DNA of 64,000 nt. Source: Dermanyssus gallinae (Eukaryota > Arthropoda > Arachnida > Mesostigmata > Dermanyssidae). The notes under the pieces are model-generated. The model was not told the DNA's origin and did no database searches. It saw nothing but the letters and a program-made list of their open reading frames with translations. A program made the position numbers and the translations under genes. Numbering within the stretch: position 1 is the stretch's first letter; each line of letters begins with the position of its first letter. The stretch covers positions 148,501-212,500 of the forward strand of contig QVRM01002086.1 in NCBI GenBank assembly GCA_003439945.1. Reading direction: 5' to 3'. Shown here in pieces: positions 34,941 to 45,490 of this stretch.

Positions 34941-37680
34941 CCTATATAGCTATATGCGTGTGCACTTACATGAACAACAACAACATCTCTCCTCGGCTGT
35001 TATGGCAATTCTGTCCTAATGTATATGCGTTTGTGCGAATATATCTAACACGCACTTTAGTATTTCTGTATCTTTCTCTCTTCGAATGCTCTTCATATTT
35101 ACAAGGTTCCAGCAGATATATGGACCGCCGCGGAGTCGGCGCGACGAAATGCACCGGAAAGAGATCACGATTATCGATCGACTGAACCGCGCGCGATGTG
35201 AACGGGCCACCTAAGCGAAAGCCGTCTTCCGGCGCTACTCAACATGACGTCTTCTGTATGCAATGACACAAGATGTTCGCTTAGTTCGTCCGACAAGCTA
35301 CGCTCTACAAAAGCAAAGCTGTAGCTTCCCGACACAGCCGTCATAACTGTGGTCAGTCGTGCGCTTTAAAGTCGTTTAAGTTTGTCTATGTTGACCGGCA
35401 CAAATACTTGCACTAGCGACTAGCGCGGGACTCGCAAACCTAGCAAACCCGTGTCCCGTTCAAAACTCCAACCCACCGGCTCAGAATTGCATGTAATTTA
35501 TTTGACATTTGATTTTAATGCCTGTGCCATAGTGTATGTTTTGGTTTGGTTGCTTAAAACTAGGGCATGGCGCGAACCTTATTTGCGTTGACTACTTGGT
35601 GGGCCGTCTCAGGTCCAGTACTAGACCTAGAGTAGAGGCTTTTAACCACATGCTTCTCCTAAGAGTTGAACGATTCGCTCGTCTGCTCGAAAACTGGCAG
35701 CCGATGAAGCTACCACCAGGCTGCAATGACTGCATTCACCATATGATTTTAGCCGCCGCTTGCTATAGTGGCAAAGTACCGACATGTTAGTACTTTTCAA
35801 AACTTTACAGTACAAAGCTGGAGAGAAATACATCTTGAGTGAAAATTCTAAGGCACGCATACATGTAATCCCAGTCAAGTGACAAAAAAAATTACATGTC
35901 TAGTGTATCCCACATCAGCACTACGTTAACACGCAGTTCAACTATTTCTCGTAGATATTTTGTTAACTTTCAATTTCGGCGGTTCCGTAGAGTGAACAGA
36001 AAAGTGACTTCTAAACCCTCCAAAAATCGTCGACCGTAACCACAGCAATCCATTTATTAAACGCTCCTGACGCATGGTTTACATGTATGAGAAGTGCAGT
36101 TACGTGCGTTCGTGTCAATTACTAAAGCGAGAGTACGGGTCGAGGTCGTCGTAAGCTTCAAGGACGTGGTATGCAAGACAAGTTCTTTCGGCAATCATAA
36201 TTTTTGTGTTTGTAATGAAGTTGTAAGCTCCACATGTTGTTTTTGTGACCTCGACCTACATCGACGGCGACCCTCCTCACACCGCCAAACGTAACCACAT
36301 CTAACCACCGTTCTTATCTGCCCCTCGGCGACGTCTGTCGAGCGTCAAGGCGTTATTACGCCACCATTCTGATAAAAAGATGTTATGGAAATCACTTCGT
36401 TGCTTGCTATCTCATCGCTCTTTTGCCATCCGGCTTTCTTTATGTTTCCGAGATTAAGCGAATTATTATGCTACTTGCAAGTGAGATATGCTTGCGGCTG
36501 CTATAAAGACTATAACGGCTATAAAGACAAAAAACGTAGAAAATAAGCGATGATTTTAAAGCACTACTTGTCCACGATGTGTGCTGCACTCCTACTAAAC
36601 CTAAATCTACTACAAATTTGTTAGATCCTATCGAACCAACAACGATCGAATCGATCGATCGATCACCCCGCGAGGGAACTAAACCACATACCCCCTCCCT
36701 CCACCCTGTGGGTGTGTGTGACATGGACGCACGTGGGTGACTCCCCTGAGAGCACTCCTTAGGTAAATACTTTAGAGGGCCGGCCAAGGTACGTTTCCGG
36801 AATATTGCTTCTAACTAGAAGCTACCCAGCCCACGCCGCCACCAATTACCCATCACAACTACAGCTACAACCACAAGAACAACAATAGTGACTGCAATAG
36901 AACAGGAACAACAATAACGACGACGACAACGACAACGCTAACTACTACTAAGTCTATTGGATCGCACCGTTTTCCTTGTTTGATAGGCGTACGCCTGGGA
37001 ACGCGACAGCAAGCGTGTATCCCAACACTTTAACGAGGCTTGTAAACCATTCGTTGACGACACCGCCCGCTCTTCCATGCTCGGTTACGCTTCTATGCAA
37101 CAACAGCAGGCTGTACATAGTCAGAGAAAGAGAATGAAAGTACATGCGTACTTAGTTTGAAAGATTCCCGCTCTTACTTTTGAACTTCTGGTCACAGCGT
37201 CTATGTTGGCATTGCTATATGGTCATTGTAATGGTAACATCATCATTACAAGTTATTCTACTACGACCACTACAATGACTCCTGTTAGTTAACCTGCTTA
37301 TATTTCTCTATCTCCTGTGTCTTACAACGTTTCATGTTGTTGTTGTTGTTTCTCCCCCTGCTGTTGTACTTGTTTTGATTGTCAAGTCTTCCCTTCTGTT
37401 GTGTTTCGTATCCCGGCATAACTGAGTTTTGGTGCCGTTTTATTTGGGATATGCTTGCCTTTCTTTCCTAGCAAGCGAGTTGGATGTCTGCCTACCTCTG
37501 TTCCCTCGCCCCCTCCCGTAGCTCTTATATAGTCTGGCTTTTTACGCATGATTATTGTGCATTGTGGCTTTTGTTTCACGTCCCCGCATGCTCCCTTTTT
37601 ATATCTTTAGTCACTCTCCTCCCTCGCTTGCTATCTCCTTCCCTTTAATTCTCTATTCTCTTTCTTTCGCCCATTCGTCT
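34941..37680. other. Region without a recognised gene
   Basis: Unique-looking sequence. 36654-36663 holds a small (ATCG)n palindrome and 36900-36935 is CGA/CAA-rich. Open frames at 35536-35790 (plus) and 36440-36787 (minus) match nothing I know. The plus frame near 36585-36735 has a Ser/Thr/Pro-rich composition that could be an old gag or linker remnant, but this is too weak to call. Confidence 0.5.
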
Positions 37681-37761
37681 TTGCTCGTTGGCGAACGCGC
37701 CGCACAATGACGATTCATATCACACAGTGGTTGTCATTGTCGTGTTCGCTGTTGCTCGCTG

Positions 37762-37915
37762 CTGTTGTTGTTGTTGTTGTTGGTGTTGTGGGTGTTGTTG
37801 GTGTTGTTGTTGTTGTTGTTGTTGTTGTTGCTGTTGTTATTGCTGTTGCTGTTGTTGTTGTTGTTGTTGCTGTTGTTGTTGCTGCTGCTGTTATTGTTGT
37901 TGCTGCTGTTGTCAT
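37762..37915. repeat. (TTG)n/(CTG)n triplet tract
   Basis: About 150 bp of TTG with GTG, CTG and TTA variants. All three plus frames stay open (poly-Cys, poly-Val, poly-Leu), as expected for a triplet repeat. Confidence 0.93.
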
Positions 37916-38482
37916 CATCATCGCCTTATAGCAATAACAGCAATCCACTCCGTTTGTGCAGGAACTGACCACGCTAATGATTTACTCTCGCCCCAGTCGA
38001 GCTGACCTACCCAACCTTTAGCTATCTATTTAGCTTAGATTAGGCGGCCAGTTATAGACGACCCATTGTAACGCGCCCATTACCCATGATATGCATGCAC
38101 CTTTATTTTTCCACCCAGTCATTTATCTCTCGGTCAGTGCGACTCTCTGTCTTTTTGCTGTTGGTCTGTCTGCCAATGTCATCTAAAACAAAGGGGCGGT
38201 GGCGGCGGCTCACGAAAACAGGTTTCATTATGTGTGGCGCACACGATACGCGAAAAAACGAACGCGGGCCTAGACCTGTAACTACATAGTCAGGCTCGAT
38301 TGTTGGTTAGCTGGTTAGTTCGCCGTACTAGGTTTGGCTCGTACCAGGATGAAAGAAGGTGACCTCTGTCATTTTTTTTCGTATAGTCGCAGATCATCTG
38401 ATTCCAATGTTATTGCTTTGCTACAGAAGCGCGCCTAAAGCGCACAAGGTGCACCGTGTTCTTGGGCGCTAAATATTTATGT

Positions 38483-38504
38483 ATATATATATATATATAT
38501 ATAT
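38483..38504. repeat. (TA)n microsatellite
   Basis: Short TA run upstream of the mariner locus. Confidence 0.93.
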
Positions 38505-38567
38505 GTGCACACGTTCTCTGGAAACAATTGTCGCTCCATCTGCATTCTTAATAAATCATCACATTCA

Positions 38568-38572
<5 letters not shown>

Positions 38573-38638
<66 letters not shown>
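38573..38638. repeat. (TA)n tract abutting the mariner element
   Basis: TA repeat of about 65 bp ending exactly at the mariner inverted repeat. Mariners target TA, and copy B of the R2/R4-like element ends just beyond the mariner, so the tract may be that element's original target array. Confidence 0.93.
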
Positions 38639-38641
<3 letters not shown>

Positions 38642-38663
38642 GTTCAACAAGTTCTTAAAATGA
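38639..38663 (+). repeat. Mariner terminal inverted repeat, left
   Basis: 25 bp, starting gttgttcaacaagttc, matches the complement of 39850-39874 at 23 positions. Confidence 0.85.
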
Positions 38664-38701
38664 AAACCAATAATTTTCCAAATCTTGTTTTTATTTTTTT
38701 C

Positions 38702-39700
38702 TTATTCCATATACTCCCCGAGAAGCTCAATACACTTTTTCCACTGAGATTTCAGAGCATTTATACCTCTTGAGTAGAATTCCGCGTCTTTAGACTGAAA
38801 ATAGGCATTGACAGCAGCCTTAACCTCTTCATTGCTGGAAAAACGCTTTCCACCGAGACTATTTTTCAAATGTCCGACGAGGAAATAATCAGAGGGGGCC
38901 AGGTCTGGATAATAGGAAGGTTGTTCAACACTGTGTGCAGGAACATTGTCCTGGTGAAACAGGACAACCTTCTTCTGCAAAGCGGGCCGTTTCGCGATGA
39001 GTTCTTGCTTCAGGCAGTCTAACAGTCTTGCATAATATTCTACCGTGATCGTTTCACCGCTCTCAAGGTAGTCGACCAGAATTATTCCACGTTGGTCCCA
39101 AAAAACCGTAGCCATTATCTTTCCGGCCGATGCCGTTGTCCGCACCCTCTTCGGAGGTCCTTCACCAGGTGCACACCATTGGCGAGATGCTTCTTGGGTC
39201 TCGGGAGTGTAGTGATGGACCCAGCTTTCATCGACGGTCACGAATCTGCGCCAAAAATCCAACAGATTTTTCGACATCTTGGCCAAATTTCGCTGTGAAG
39301 CGGAAACACGCGCGTCTTTTTGGCCTTGGTTGAGCAACTGCGGCACCCATTTTGCTCTGAGCTTTTTCATCTTCAAGTTCTCGTGCAGGATGAAATGCAC
39401 ACTCCTTAAACTGATCCCCAAGACCTCCGCTATCTTCCTAATGTTCACTCGCTTATCTGCGGCAACGATTTTCCGCGCTTTTTCCACGTTTTCCTCATCA
39501 GTCGTTTTTGGGCGTCCTGAACGTAGTTCATCCTCGGTGCTCCTGCGACATCTTTTTAACTCATTAGGCCAGTTGGAAACAGTGGCAAAACATGGCGCAG
39601 AGTCACCGTACACCTCGTCTAACTCAGTTTTTACTTGGGTCGCATTCCAACCTTTGAAATAAAAATGCTTGATAACCACTCGAAACTATTTTTTCTCCAT
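38702..39700 (-). pseudogene. mariner transposase, stop codon and catalytic deletion
   Basis: The gene starts at the ATG at 39698-39700 but meets a TAG at codon 5 (39686-39688). After that the frame is open to 38702. The N-terminus shows the helix-turn-helix DNA-binding region (HFYFKGWNATQVKTEL, then a second helix domain around KIAEVLGISLRSVHFIL). The catalytic part has VTVDESWVHHY, VVLFHQDNVPAH and PDLAPSDYFL, the DDE/D signature of mariner. Counting from the GTG at 39679, the Asp residues are 150, 244 and 264. Only 19 residues separate the last two, where mariner needs 34, so 15 residues (45 bp) are lost in frame near 38925. Both lesions predict no activity. Confidence 0.93.
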
Positions 39701-39849
39701 TTTTCAAAATCACGCCGATACGTTGCACGGGAAAAGCGATCAAACGAAATCGCAACTGCCAATCACCATAATATTTTGACTGCTAGCAGTCGAACAGTTG
39801 CTGTTTCCAATAGCGATGAAAGAGCGCCAAAATTCGAATTCTGAAAAGC

Positions 39850-39874
39850 TCATTTTAAGAACCTGTTGAACTAC
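39850..39874 (-). repeat. Mariner terminal inverted repeat, right
   Basis: Complement of the left repeat with two mismatches; ends in gttgaactac. Confidence 0.85.
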
Positions 39875-39879
39875 TTGTA

Positions 39880-40510
39880 TATTGTGATAATTTATTAATC
39901 AATTACAATACGTTTGCACACTCGGCATTGCTCGCCTTAATAATGGTGGTAAAAGGGTGTCATGTGAAGTTAGGATTCAGCCGTCCGTGTCCTTGCTTGT
40001 TGGCAGCCCCCGCTCTCATGGACCCGGTGCGAGCGGCATATCCTCAAGGTACCTTGCAGTGTTAAGACGGTAAGATCAATAAGATTCCTCTTCGTGACGC
40101 CGAGCCCCAAGAGCGTACTCGCAGATTCGGAGTCCCATACACCACTCATAGAGATATTGATGGACCGAATCTGCGAGGTTTTTGTAGGTCGGGGAGCGCC
40201 GTCAGGAATACGACGTCATATTTGGTAATTTTGTCCTGCCGCGCTCTTGCCAGGTCCCTGTTCGGGCCGCAAACCTCGGCATCTAAAACCCAGACCTTGG
40301 TAGGTGTTGTTATTACGAGATCGGGCTTTAGACCCGGCGCGCCCGGTCGACGGAATACTCGCTCACGAGCCACCTCATGACCCCTCTCGCGGAGAAGACG
40401 CGCCACGCGATCACAGACGTTGTCATGTCTCTTTATAGTTTGCTTGTGTGTGTATCGCACATCTGAGCGACATGAGCCAACGGCTCAGACGCACCCGTGC
40501 CTACAACGTT
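39880..40510 (-). mobile_element. R2/R4-like retrotransposon fragment, copy B
   Basis: Second copy of the family seen at 9167-9692, on the same strand. It aligns through the endonuclease region and the 3' untranslated part to the shared terminus near atattgtgat (39879-39887). It extends about 130 bp further upstream than copy A. There a minus-strand frame reads EPLAHVAQMC followed by RHDNVCDRVARLLRERGHEV after a one-base shift, the CCHC-and-helix region that precedes the endonuclease in R2-type proteins. The mariner at 38639-39874 is inserted at its 3' end. Confidence 0.75.
40146..40460 (-). pseudogene. R2/R4-like restriction-like endonuclease, frameshifted
   Basis: This minus-strand frame encodes RHDNVCDRVARLL, RRPGAPGLKPDLVI and VWVLDAEVCGPNRDLARARQDK. 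The PD and following Asp/Glu residues form the PD-(D/E)XK-like site that nicks target DNA in R2- and R4-type retrotransposons. Unlike copy A the catalytic Asp of KPD is present. The frame ends early at 40146. One base is missing relative to copy A near 40165, after which the same protein (SGVWDSESA...LGVTKRNL) continues in another frame to about 39965. The initiating Met shown by the frame is a GTG inside the domain, not a real start. Confidence 0.8.
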
Positions 40511-40699
40511 TGTTGTTGTGTAGTTTACCCTTTATTATATTATATATAATAACGGGTAAGTCACACATGTGCATATATATAGGAAGTTACCTGTATAGAT
40601 TGTGATATGCCTGTATATCCCGTTCCAAAAAAATCTTTAATTAACATGTTCGTATCCTTTACAAGGCAATGCGCCCATTATTGGCATATAACTTTTTAA

Positions 40700-41585
40700 T
40701 AGACTAACTGGAAAATGCGGTTTGCACGCACTTATTGTGGGGCCAACCCACTAAATTCATTAATGTCCCATCCCTACACTCAACTGGAAACTGTTTAAAA
40801 ATTACTTCAATTGAGAAGGGTGAATAGTAGCGTCCCTATCTTAGTGTCTGCCCTGGAGTGCCTCAGTCATCATGTGAGTCCATAACAAGATGTATCCGCT
40901 TTTCTAAGCTGCCGTCACTTGCTGTCGTTAAGTCCGTGCGTAATGTAGCCCACGCCGGGCACAGCAGTATTGTGTATTTGGGCGTGTCCTCCGTTGTTTA
41001 TTCGCAGTGCTTACAGAATGGTGTTTCTATCTGCATTACCAATCCAAAAGGGATAACTCTCAAAGTTCCATGTCCTGTGAGCACCTGGGTCTCGTAGTGT
41101 GTCAACTCGCCGCCGAGTCGGGTAATCTACGCCTTAATGTCTGGAATTAGAGCCTTTATTCGGGCCCCAGGTGCCCCGTCCGGTATAGCGCCTCATTCAT
41201 TCTGCCAAGAGACCAAAATTGTATCCTGTTCTTCTTCATTTTTGCTTGTTAGTTTCCCCCACAAGTGCTGACGTTCGTCGGCTTTCAGGTCTAAAGAGTT
41301 CGTGCCACCCAGTGCAAGAACAGCTGCAGTGTTGACCGTTTTGTAGGCCATCATGATTCGTAAAGCGGCGATGCGTTGGGTCTTCCCATCAGCGTCTTGT
41401 TATGGGTCGAAGTCAGTGCGGTTCGGCAACGACATGAGAAGGCGTCGCTTTGATTCTCGCGGTCCGAATGTATTTGGAATCAACGGAGCAATATGTCGTA
41501 TGAAGCACTGGTGGCTTTTTCTGCAGTTAAGCGGAGGTGGGATGTACTTTGTAAGCCTCTGTGCAGGTACAATACCAGATAGTCA
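40700..41585 (-). pseudogene. Old copy of the R1-like 3' end
   Basis: The sequence aligns with 30494-31530, from the 3' untranslated region (shared actaactgg.aaatgcgg) through the zinc-knuckle region, the DLK-X-N linker and back to the YLG-X-HLD part of the reverse transcriptase. Substitutions, stops and indels are frequent and no useful open frame remains, so this copy is much older than the one at 30.5 kb. No poly(A) tail or target duplication was found. Confidence 0.75.
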
Positions 41586-41589
41586 CTCA

Positions 41590-41925
41590 GAAGTAAGATC
41601 GCACTGCCTGGCAATCTTAATTGGCATCATGAATGCTTTTAACTCCATCGCATGAAACACTTTAGCACGCCTTTATATCACATTCTATCCTAGAAATGCT
41701 TAGCATCTTAGCTGTGGCAGCGTACCGCTGCCTACAAAGGCAAGTCATATCTTGTCACCGCAAGGGTCGCCCAGGGTTCCATTCCGCGCCCCTTTATCGC
41801 TATCTGACTCGCTTTGCATGCGCTTCGTCTAGCCCTTCACAAAACTGTGACAAATAGTTTGCTTCTCTCTAGGAGTACACCTAAGCTTGACAATGCTTAG
41901 GTGTACTCCTAGAGACCGACTAGAC
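41590..41925 (+). pseudogene. Reverse transcriptase remnant in opposite orientation
   Basis: On the plus strand NAFNSIA (near 41630-41652) matches motif A of R1-type reverse transcriptase. RVAQGSIPRP (near 41766-41796) matches motif B, and LGVLLE from 41896 matches the YLGxxLD block. The expected YADD section between B and the last block is missing. The piece lies head to head with the minus-strand copy that ends at about 41585. Confidence 0.6.
41866..41915. repeat. Perfect 21-bp hairpin
   Basis: Arms 41866-41886 and 41895-41915 are perfectly complementary, with loop ttgacaat. The right arm encodes the LGVLLE block of the reverse transcriptase remnant, so the left arm is an inverted duplicate of coding sequence rather than a terminator. 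Confidence 0.9.
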
Positions 41926-42238
41926 AAGCACTTCACATCCTTTCAATTCTATAATTCGCACACAATACAAATAATACATGCACTCTTATAAGACACTCAA
42001 AGCTGGAGCATCATTGAGGAAATTTGCCGCGATCATTATCAAACGGATCTGGTACAGCTTGCAATGTGCGCCCTGCCCACGCCAAAAGAAAAAATAGAGG
42101 TTGATGTTGTATACAGTACCAAGTTTTCACCTCGTCCTGAAACCTTCAGGTGAGAGAGTTTGTGGATATTACACCAACAACATCGGCAGCGAGTCCCAAG
42201 CTGTCCGTACGCGGCTATGCAGTTTTCCCTCTCACCAA

Positions 42239-42240
<2 letters not shown>

Positions 42241-42274
<34 letters not shown>

Positions 42275-42523
42275 TGTTTTGTTATTGACTTATTTTCCTT
42301 CGTCTTATATCTTCCTGCCAATAAAGAAACTATCAGGCACTAATTGCAAACGAATTCTTAGTCAAATCACGACTGAACTAGCACCGATCTTTGCAAGAGG
42401 GCGCATGGGTTGGTTGGCTGTCACTCATTGGTATTCGCACAACATTTGTTGGTTGGCCGACATGCATATATATATATATATATATATATGAACATGTATT
42501 TATATATATATATATATATATAC
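42241..42523. repeat. (TA)n microsatellite cluster
   Basis: TA runs at 42241-42271, 42466-42490 and 42503-42523. No gene is recognised between them. Confidence 0.93.
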
Positions 42524-43157
42524 ATGAGTACGCCTACTTAGCTCATAGACTGTCGTCTACCTAGCGCGTCGACGGTGATACGCGCCCGAGAGTCTCGTAT
42601 GGAAGGTGACCGTCGCCAAGGGATCGTTTCATTCATTTCCACCTCTGGGCGCGACGATGCGCTGGCATCCGATGCGGATCAGACTTCAAAGACGGGCCAC
42701 CACCACGATGGCGATGACTCAGTAACTCACTCACACAGTGAGCCAGTCAGCCGTTTACTCGTTCTTTGGCGATCTTTGACGAATTAGCATAAAATTACCT
42801 GAGTATCGTTGGCTGAGCGTTGGCTGATCGTGTCGTGGCTGTCTCTCTGCCCGTCTGTCCGTCCATATGTCGGTCGTTTTGCGTAAAGTGACGAATTGCA
42901 CGGAGACATGCATATATATGCGTGCATACATACAGACATGCATACATATGTGCGTGCACATAAGCACAGTTCTACCCACTGCTCTTACGAAGTGGGTCGA
43001 CGCATCGGCACTCTGATTGTTGTGTGCGCTGCGCGGTTGAAGGCTGAGTATGGTACAACCGGCTAAACGATGTATTCGTTCAATCGTACAAAGCGCACCC
43101 AGGCCAATGGGTGAATGATTATGATGACGCAATTCATTCTGCAGTCAGCTTAATTCG

Positions 43158-43159
<2 letters not shown>

Positions 43160-43207
<48 letters not shown>

Positions 43208-43391
43208 TTTAGAGTAGAACCGTGACCTAAAGTTCAGTGTGGAATTATGTAATTTATTGAAGGGCCTTCTTCACCTTGCTAAAAAACGTCAAACTCGCCT
43301 ACGCCTGTCTGTGCAAAGTTAGTATCAGGCTTTGATCGCACAAAGCACCATGCTACACGGTGACATTGCTTGTATTCACCAAAAGTTTAAA

Positions 43392-43445
<54 letters not shown>
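43160..43445. repeat. (TA)n microsatellite pair
   Basis: TA runs at 43160-43205 and 43394-43445. Sequence between is unassigned. Confidence 0.95.
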
Positions 43446-43447
<2 letters not shown>

Positions 43448-43916
43448 TTAAGATTATTTTAATATATATGTACATGTTGTTTTCCTAAAATATGCTTCGT
43501 CATGTATCAGAGTGAGGCTTCGAACCCCATTTGGCTGATAGAACCATCGGTGTTCTCCCAATACTGGCGCTCAATGTGCATGTAAATCGAAACGGCGTTG
43601 CACAAACCCCGTTACTCCTGCTGAAGTTGCCTTGCAGGCTACAAGTGTAAAGCCTAGCTCTGGACTCTGTATAGAGCGGGCATTCCACCTCAACTGAGCG
43701 CGCATTTTCCCGAATGTTGTCTTCGTCGAAGCAAGGAAGCGCCTTATGCCTTGGTGCGGCGTGCAATCCGCTTAGAAAGCCAGCGATGGCGACAGGCGCT
43801 GTGGTGATATTTCGCGAGACTTTAATATCAGACAGAAGCAGAAGCCCAAAGTGCTACGATACCTCTGTTCGGTACGGCATACGTTCGGTACAACATCGCT
43901 TGTTTCATACGTGAGC

Positions 43917-43919
43917 AAT

Positions 43920-43999
<80 letters not shown>

Positions 44000-44060
44000 C
44001 GACGACGACGACGACGACAACAACTACAGCTACTACAACATCTACTACTACTACCACTAC
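43917..44060. repeat. (AAC)n-(GAC)n-(TAC)n compound triplet array
   Basis: About 27 nearly pure AAC units (43917-43999) pass into GAC and then mixed TAC/ACT triplets. Frames read poly-Asn then Asp, and poly-Val on the other strand. Confidence 0.96.
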
Positions 44061-44287
44061 TGCTACAATTACTAAGATTAGAGCGTGGCAGACGATCGTT
44101 TTATGTGTGCACGCCCGTTTGAGCCAACCGGCACGGCATGAAGACGGCCGCCTGTGTCTGTGTCTTTGGCCTTTCGAAATTGGTTCAAGAATTAACGAAC
44201 ACAAAGCCATATTTATCCATAACGACAGAACACAAGACAAAAACAAACTGCCCAATTCTACGAAGCACCAGTCACGGGATAACGAGT

Positions 44288-44335
44288 CGGGGGTGCGGGA
44301 TGGGGGACAGGCGGGGAATGGGGGGCGGGGGGGTA
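44288..44335 (+). other. G-run cluster with G-quadruplex potential
   Basis: Six runs of three to seven G within 48 bp on the plus strand, with short loops. Confidence 0.7.
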
Positions 44336-44429
44336 GTAAGACCCGGTCAAACGGATGACTTCAGTTAGCAGCAATTACTTTGGTGATGCCAAGGTAAGTT
44401 AGCTGCTTGTTTTAGGCTGGTATTTCTCG

Positions 44430-44432
<3 letters not shown>

Positions 44433-44465
<33 letters not shown>

Positions 44466-44468
44466 ATA

Positions 44469-44527
<59 letters not shown>
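44433..44527. repeat. (TA)n microsatellite
   Basis: TA repeat of about 95 bp with TGTG and TG interruptions. Confidence 0.96.
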
Positions 44528-44533
<6 letters not shown>

Positions 44534-44592
44534 AAAAACATCAGGTATATATAGTTATATTCTATATATATATACCTGATGTTCTTTCTTTT
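44528..44592. repeat. Inverted repeat beside (TA)n
   Basis: aagaaaaaacatcagg and its TA-rich extension at 44528-44554 pair with 44562-44592 (cctgatgttctttctt), with one mismatch plus a TA length difference. It resembles a small MITE-like hairpin. Confidence 0.75.
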
Positions 44593-45359
44593 TGTCCTTT
44601 TTATGTCTGTCTGGTAGTGTTTAACCTCTCCTCCAACTCGACGATTTTCCGACGCTCAGTCGAGACAGTCAACTAACTGGTGCCACTGCCACTAACCAAC
44701 TGCGCCCTCCGCGCCCCCCGTAAAACCGTTCACATTTCTCCATTCGCCACTGTTCCTCGCCGTACAACGCTGCCCTGAGAGCTCGCGCTCTCGCTCGCAC
44801 GTTATGGGAGCTGACATGCGGGGCTGGTTACGGGTTGTTGAGACGGCCGACGACTTACGGCCGCGGTGCGTCTAATCTCGTGAGCAATGTCAACCCAACG
44901 AAACGGCGACGACGACGGCAAGGACGACGAAGAGAACATTGCGTGATCGGGCCGGTCACACTTCTCGTTGGCCGGCTCAAGCACTCGTTCGGATCGCCGA
45001 AATAAGCCCTTGCTCGACGTCCAGCACGGTTCGGCGTCAGCAATCGACGTCGTCTAGCTGAAATGATGACGACACGAACGACTACCGCCAGACGTCGCCA
45101 CTGTCTATGCCGCTGTCTATAGGCTCGTTCACACACACACACACACAGACTCTCTCTGTGCTCTTATTTTGGGGTCGTGAACTTTGAAGTAAGTAGCGGC
45201 ACCTCTCCGGGCTTGGTGAGGACCCGCCTGTACCGCACGCACATAGGAAGACGGCTGCGAAACGAAGCGGCACGTTTGTGCCTGCAGTCTGTGTGTGCAT
45301 AGATCGGTGCTTCATGTTATATGAAACGTACTTGTTCCATTCGTGTTCTTGGTATGGAC

Positions 45360-45490
45360 GTAGTTAGTGTTGTTAATGCCGTTGTTGTTGTTACATTGCT
45401 GGTCGTTTTAGTGTTGTTGTATGGTTGGTTATGATTGTTGTTGTTGTTGTTAATACTGTTGTTGTTGTTAATACTGTTGTTGTTGTCGTG
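45360..45490. repeat. (GTT)n/(TTA) triplet tract
   Basis: TTG triplets with TTAATACTG insertions repeated twice near 45450-45482. Confidence 0.88.

Larger units (their letters stand above)
38639..39874 (-). mobile_element. mariner-type DNA transposon, inactive
   Basis: A 1236-bp element with 25-bp terminal inverted repeats and a single transposase gene on the minus strand. Restoring the 45 bp missing from the catalytic core would give about 1.28 kb, the usual mariner size. The left end abuts (TA)n. On the right no clean TA follows the repeat, so the exact ends and the TA duplication are unresolved. It sits at the 3' terminus of R2/R4-like copy B and so inserted after it. Confidence 0.9.

Noticed and set aside
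43500..43620. Possible tRNA-like sequence (complement of cttcgaacccc)
   Set aside because: B-box-like core only; I could not find a convincing A box or second copy.
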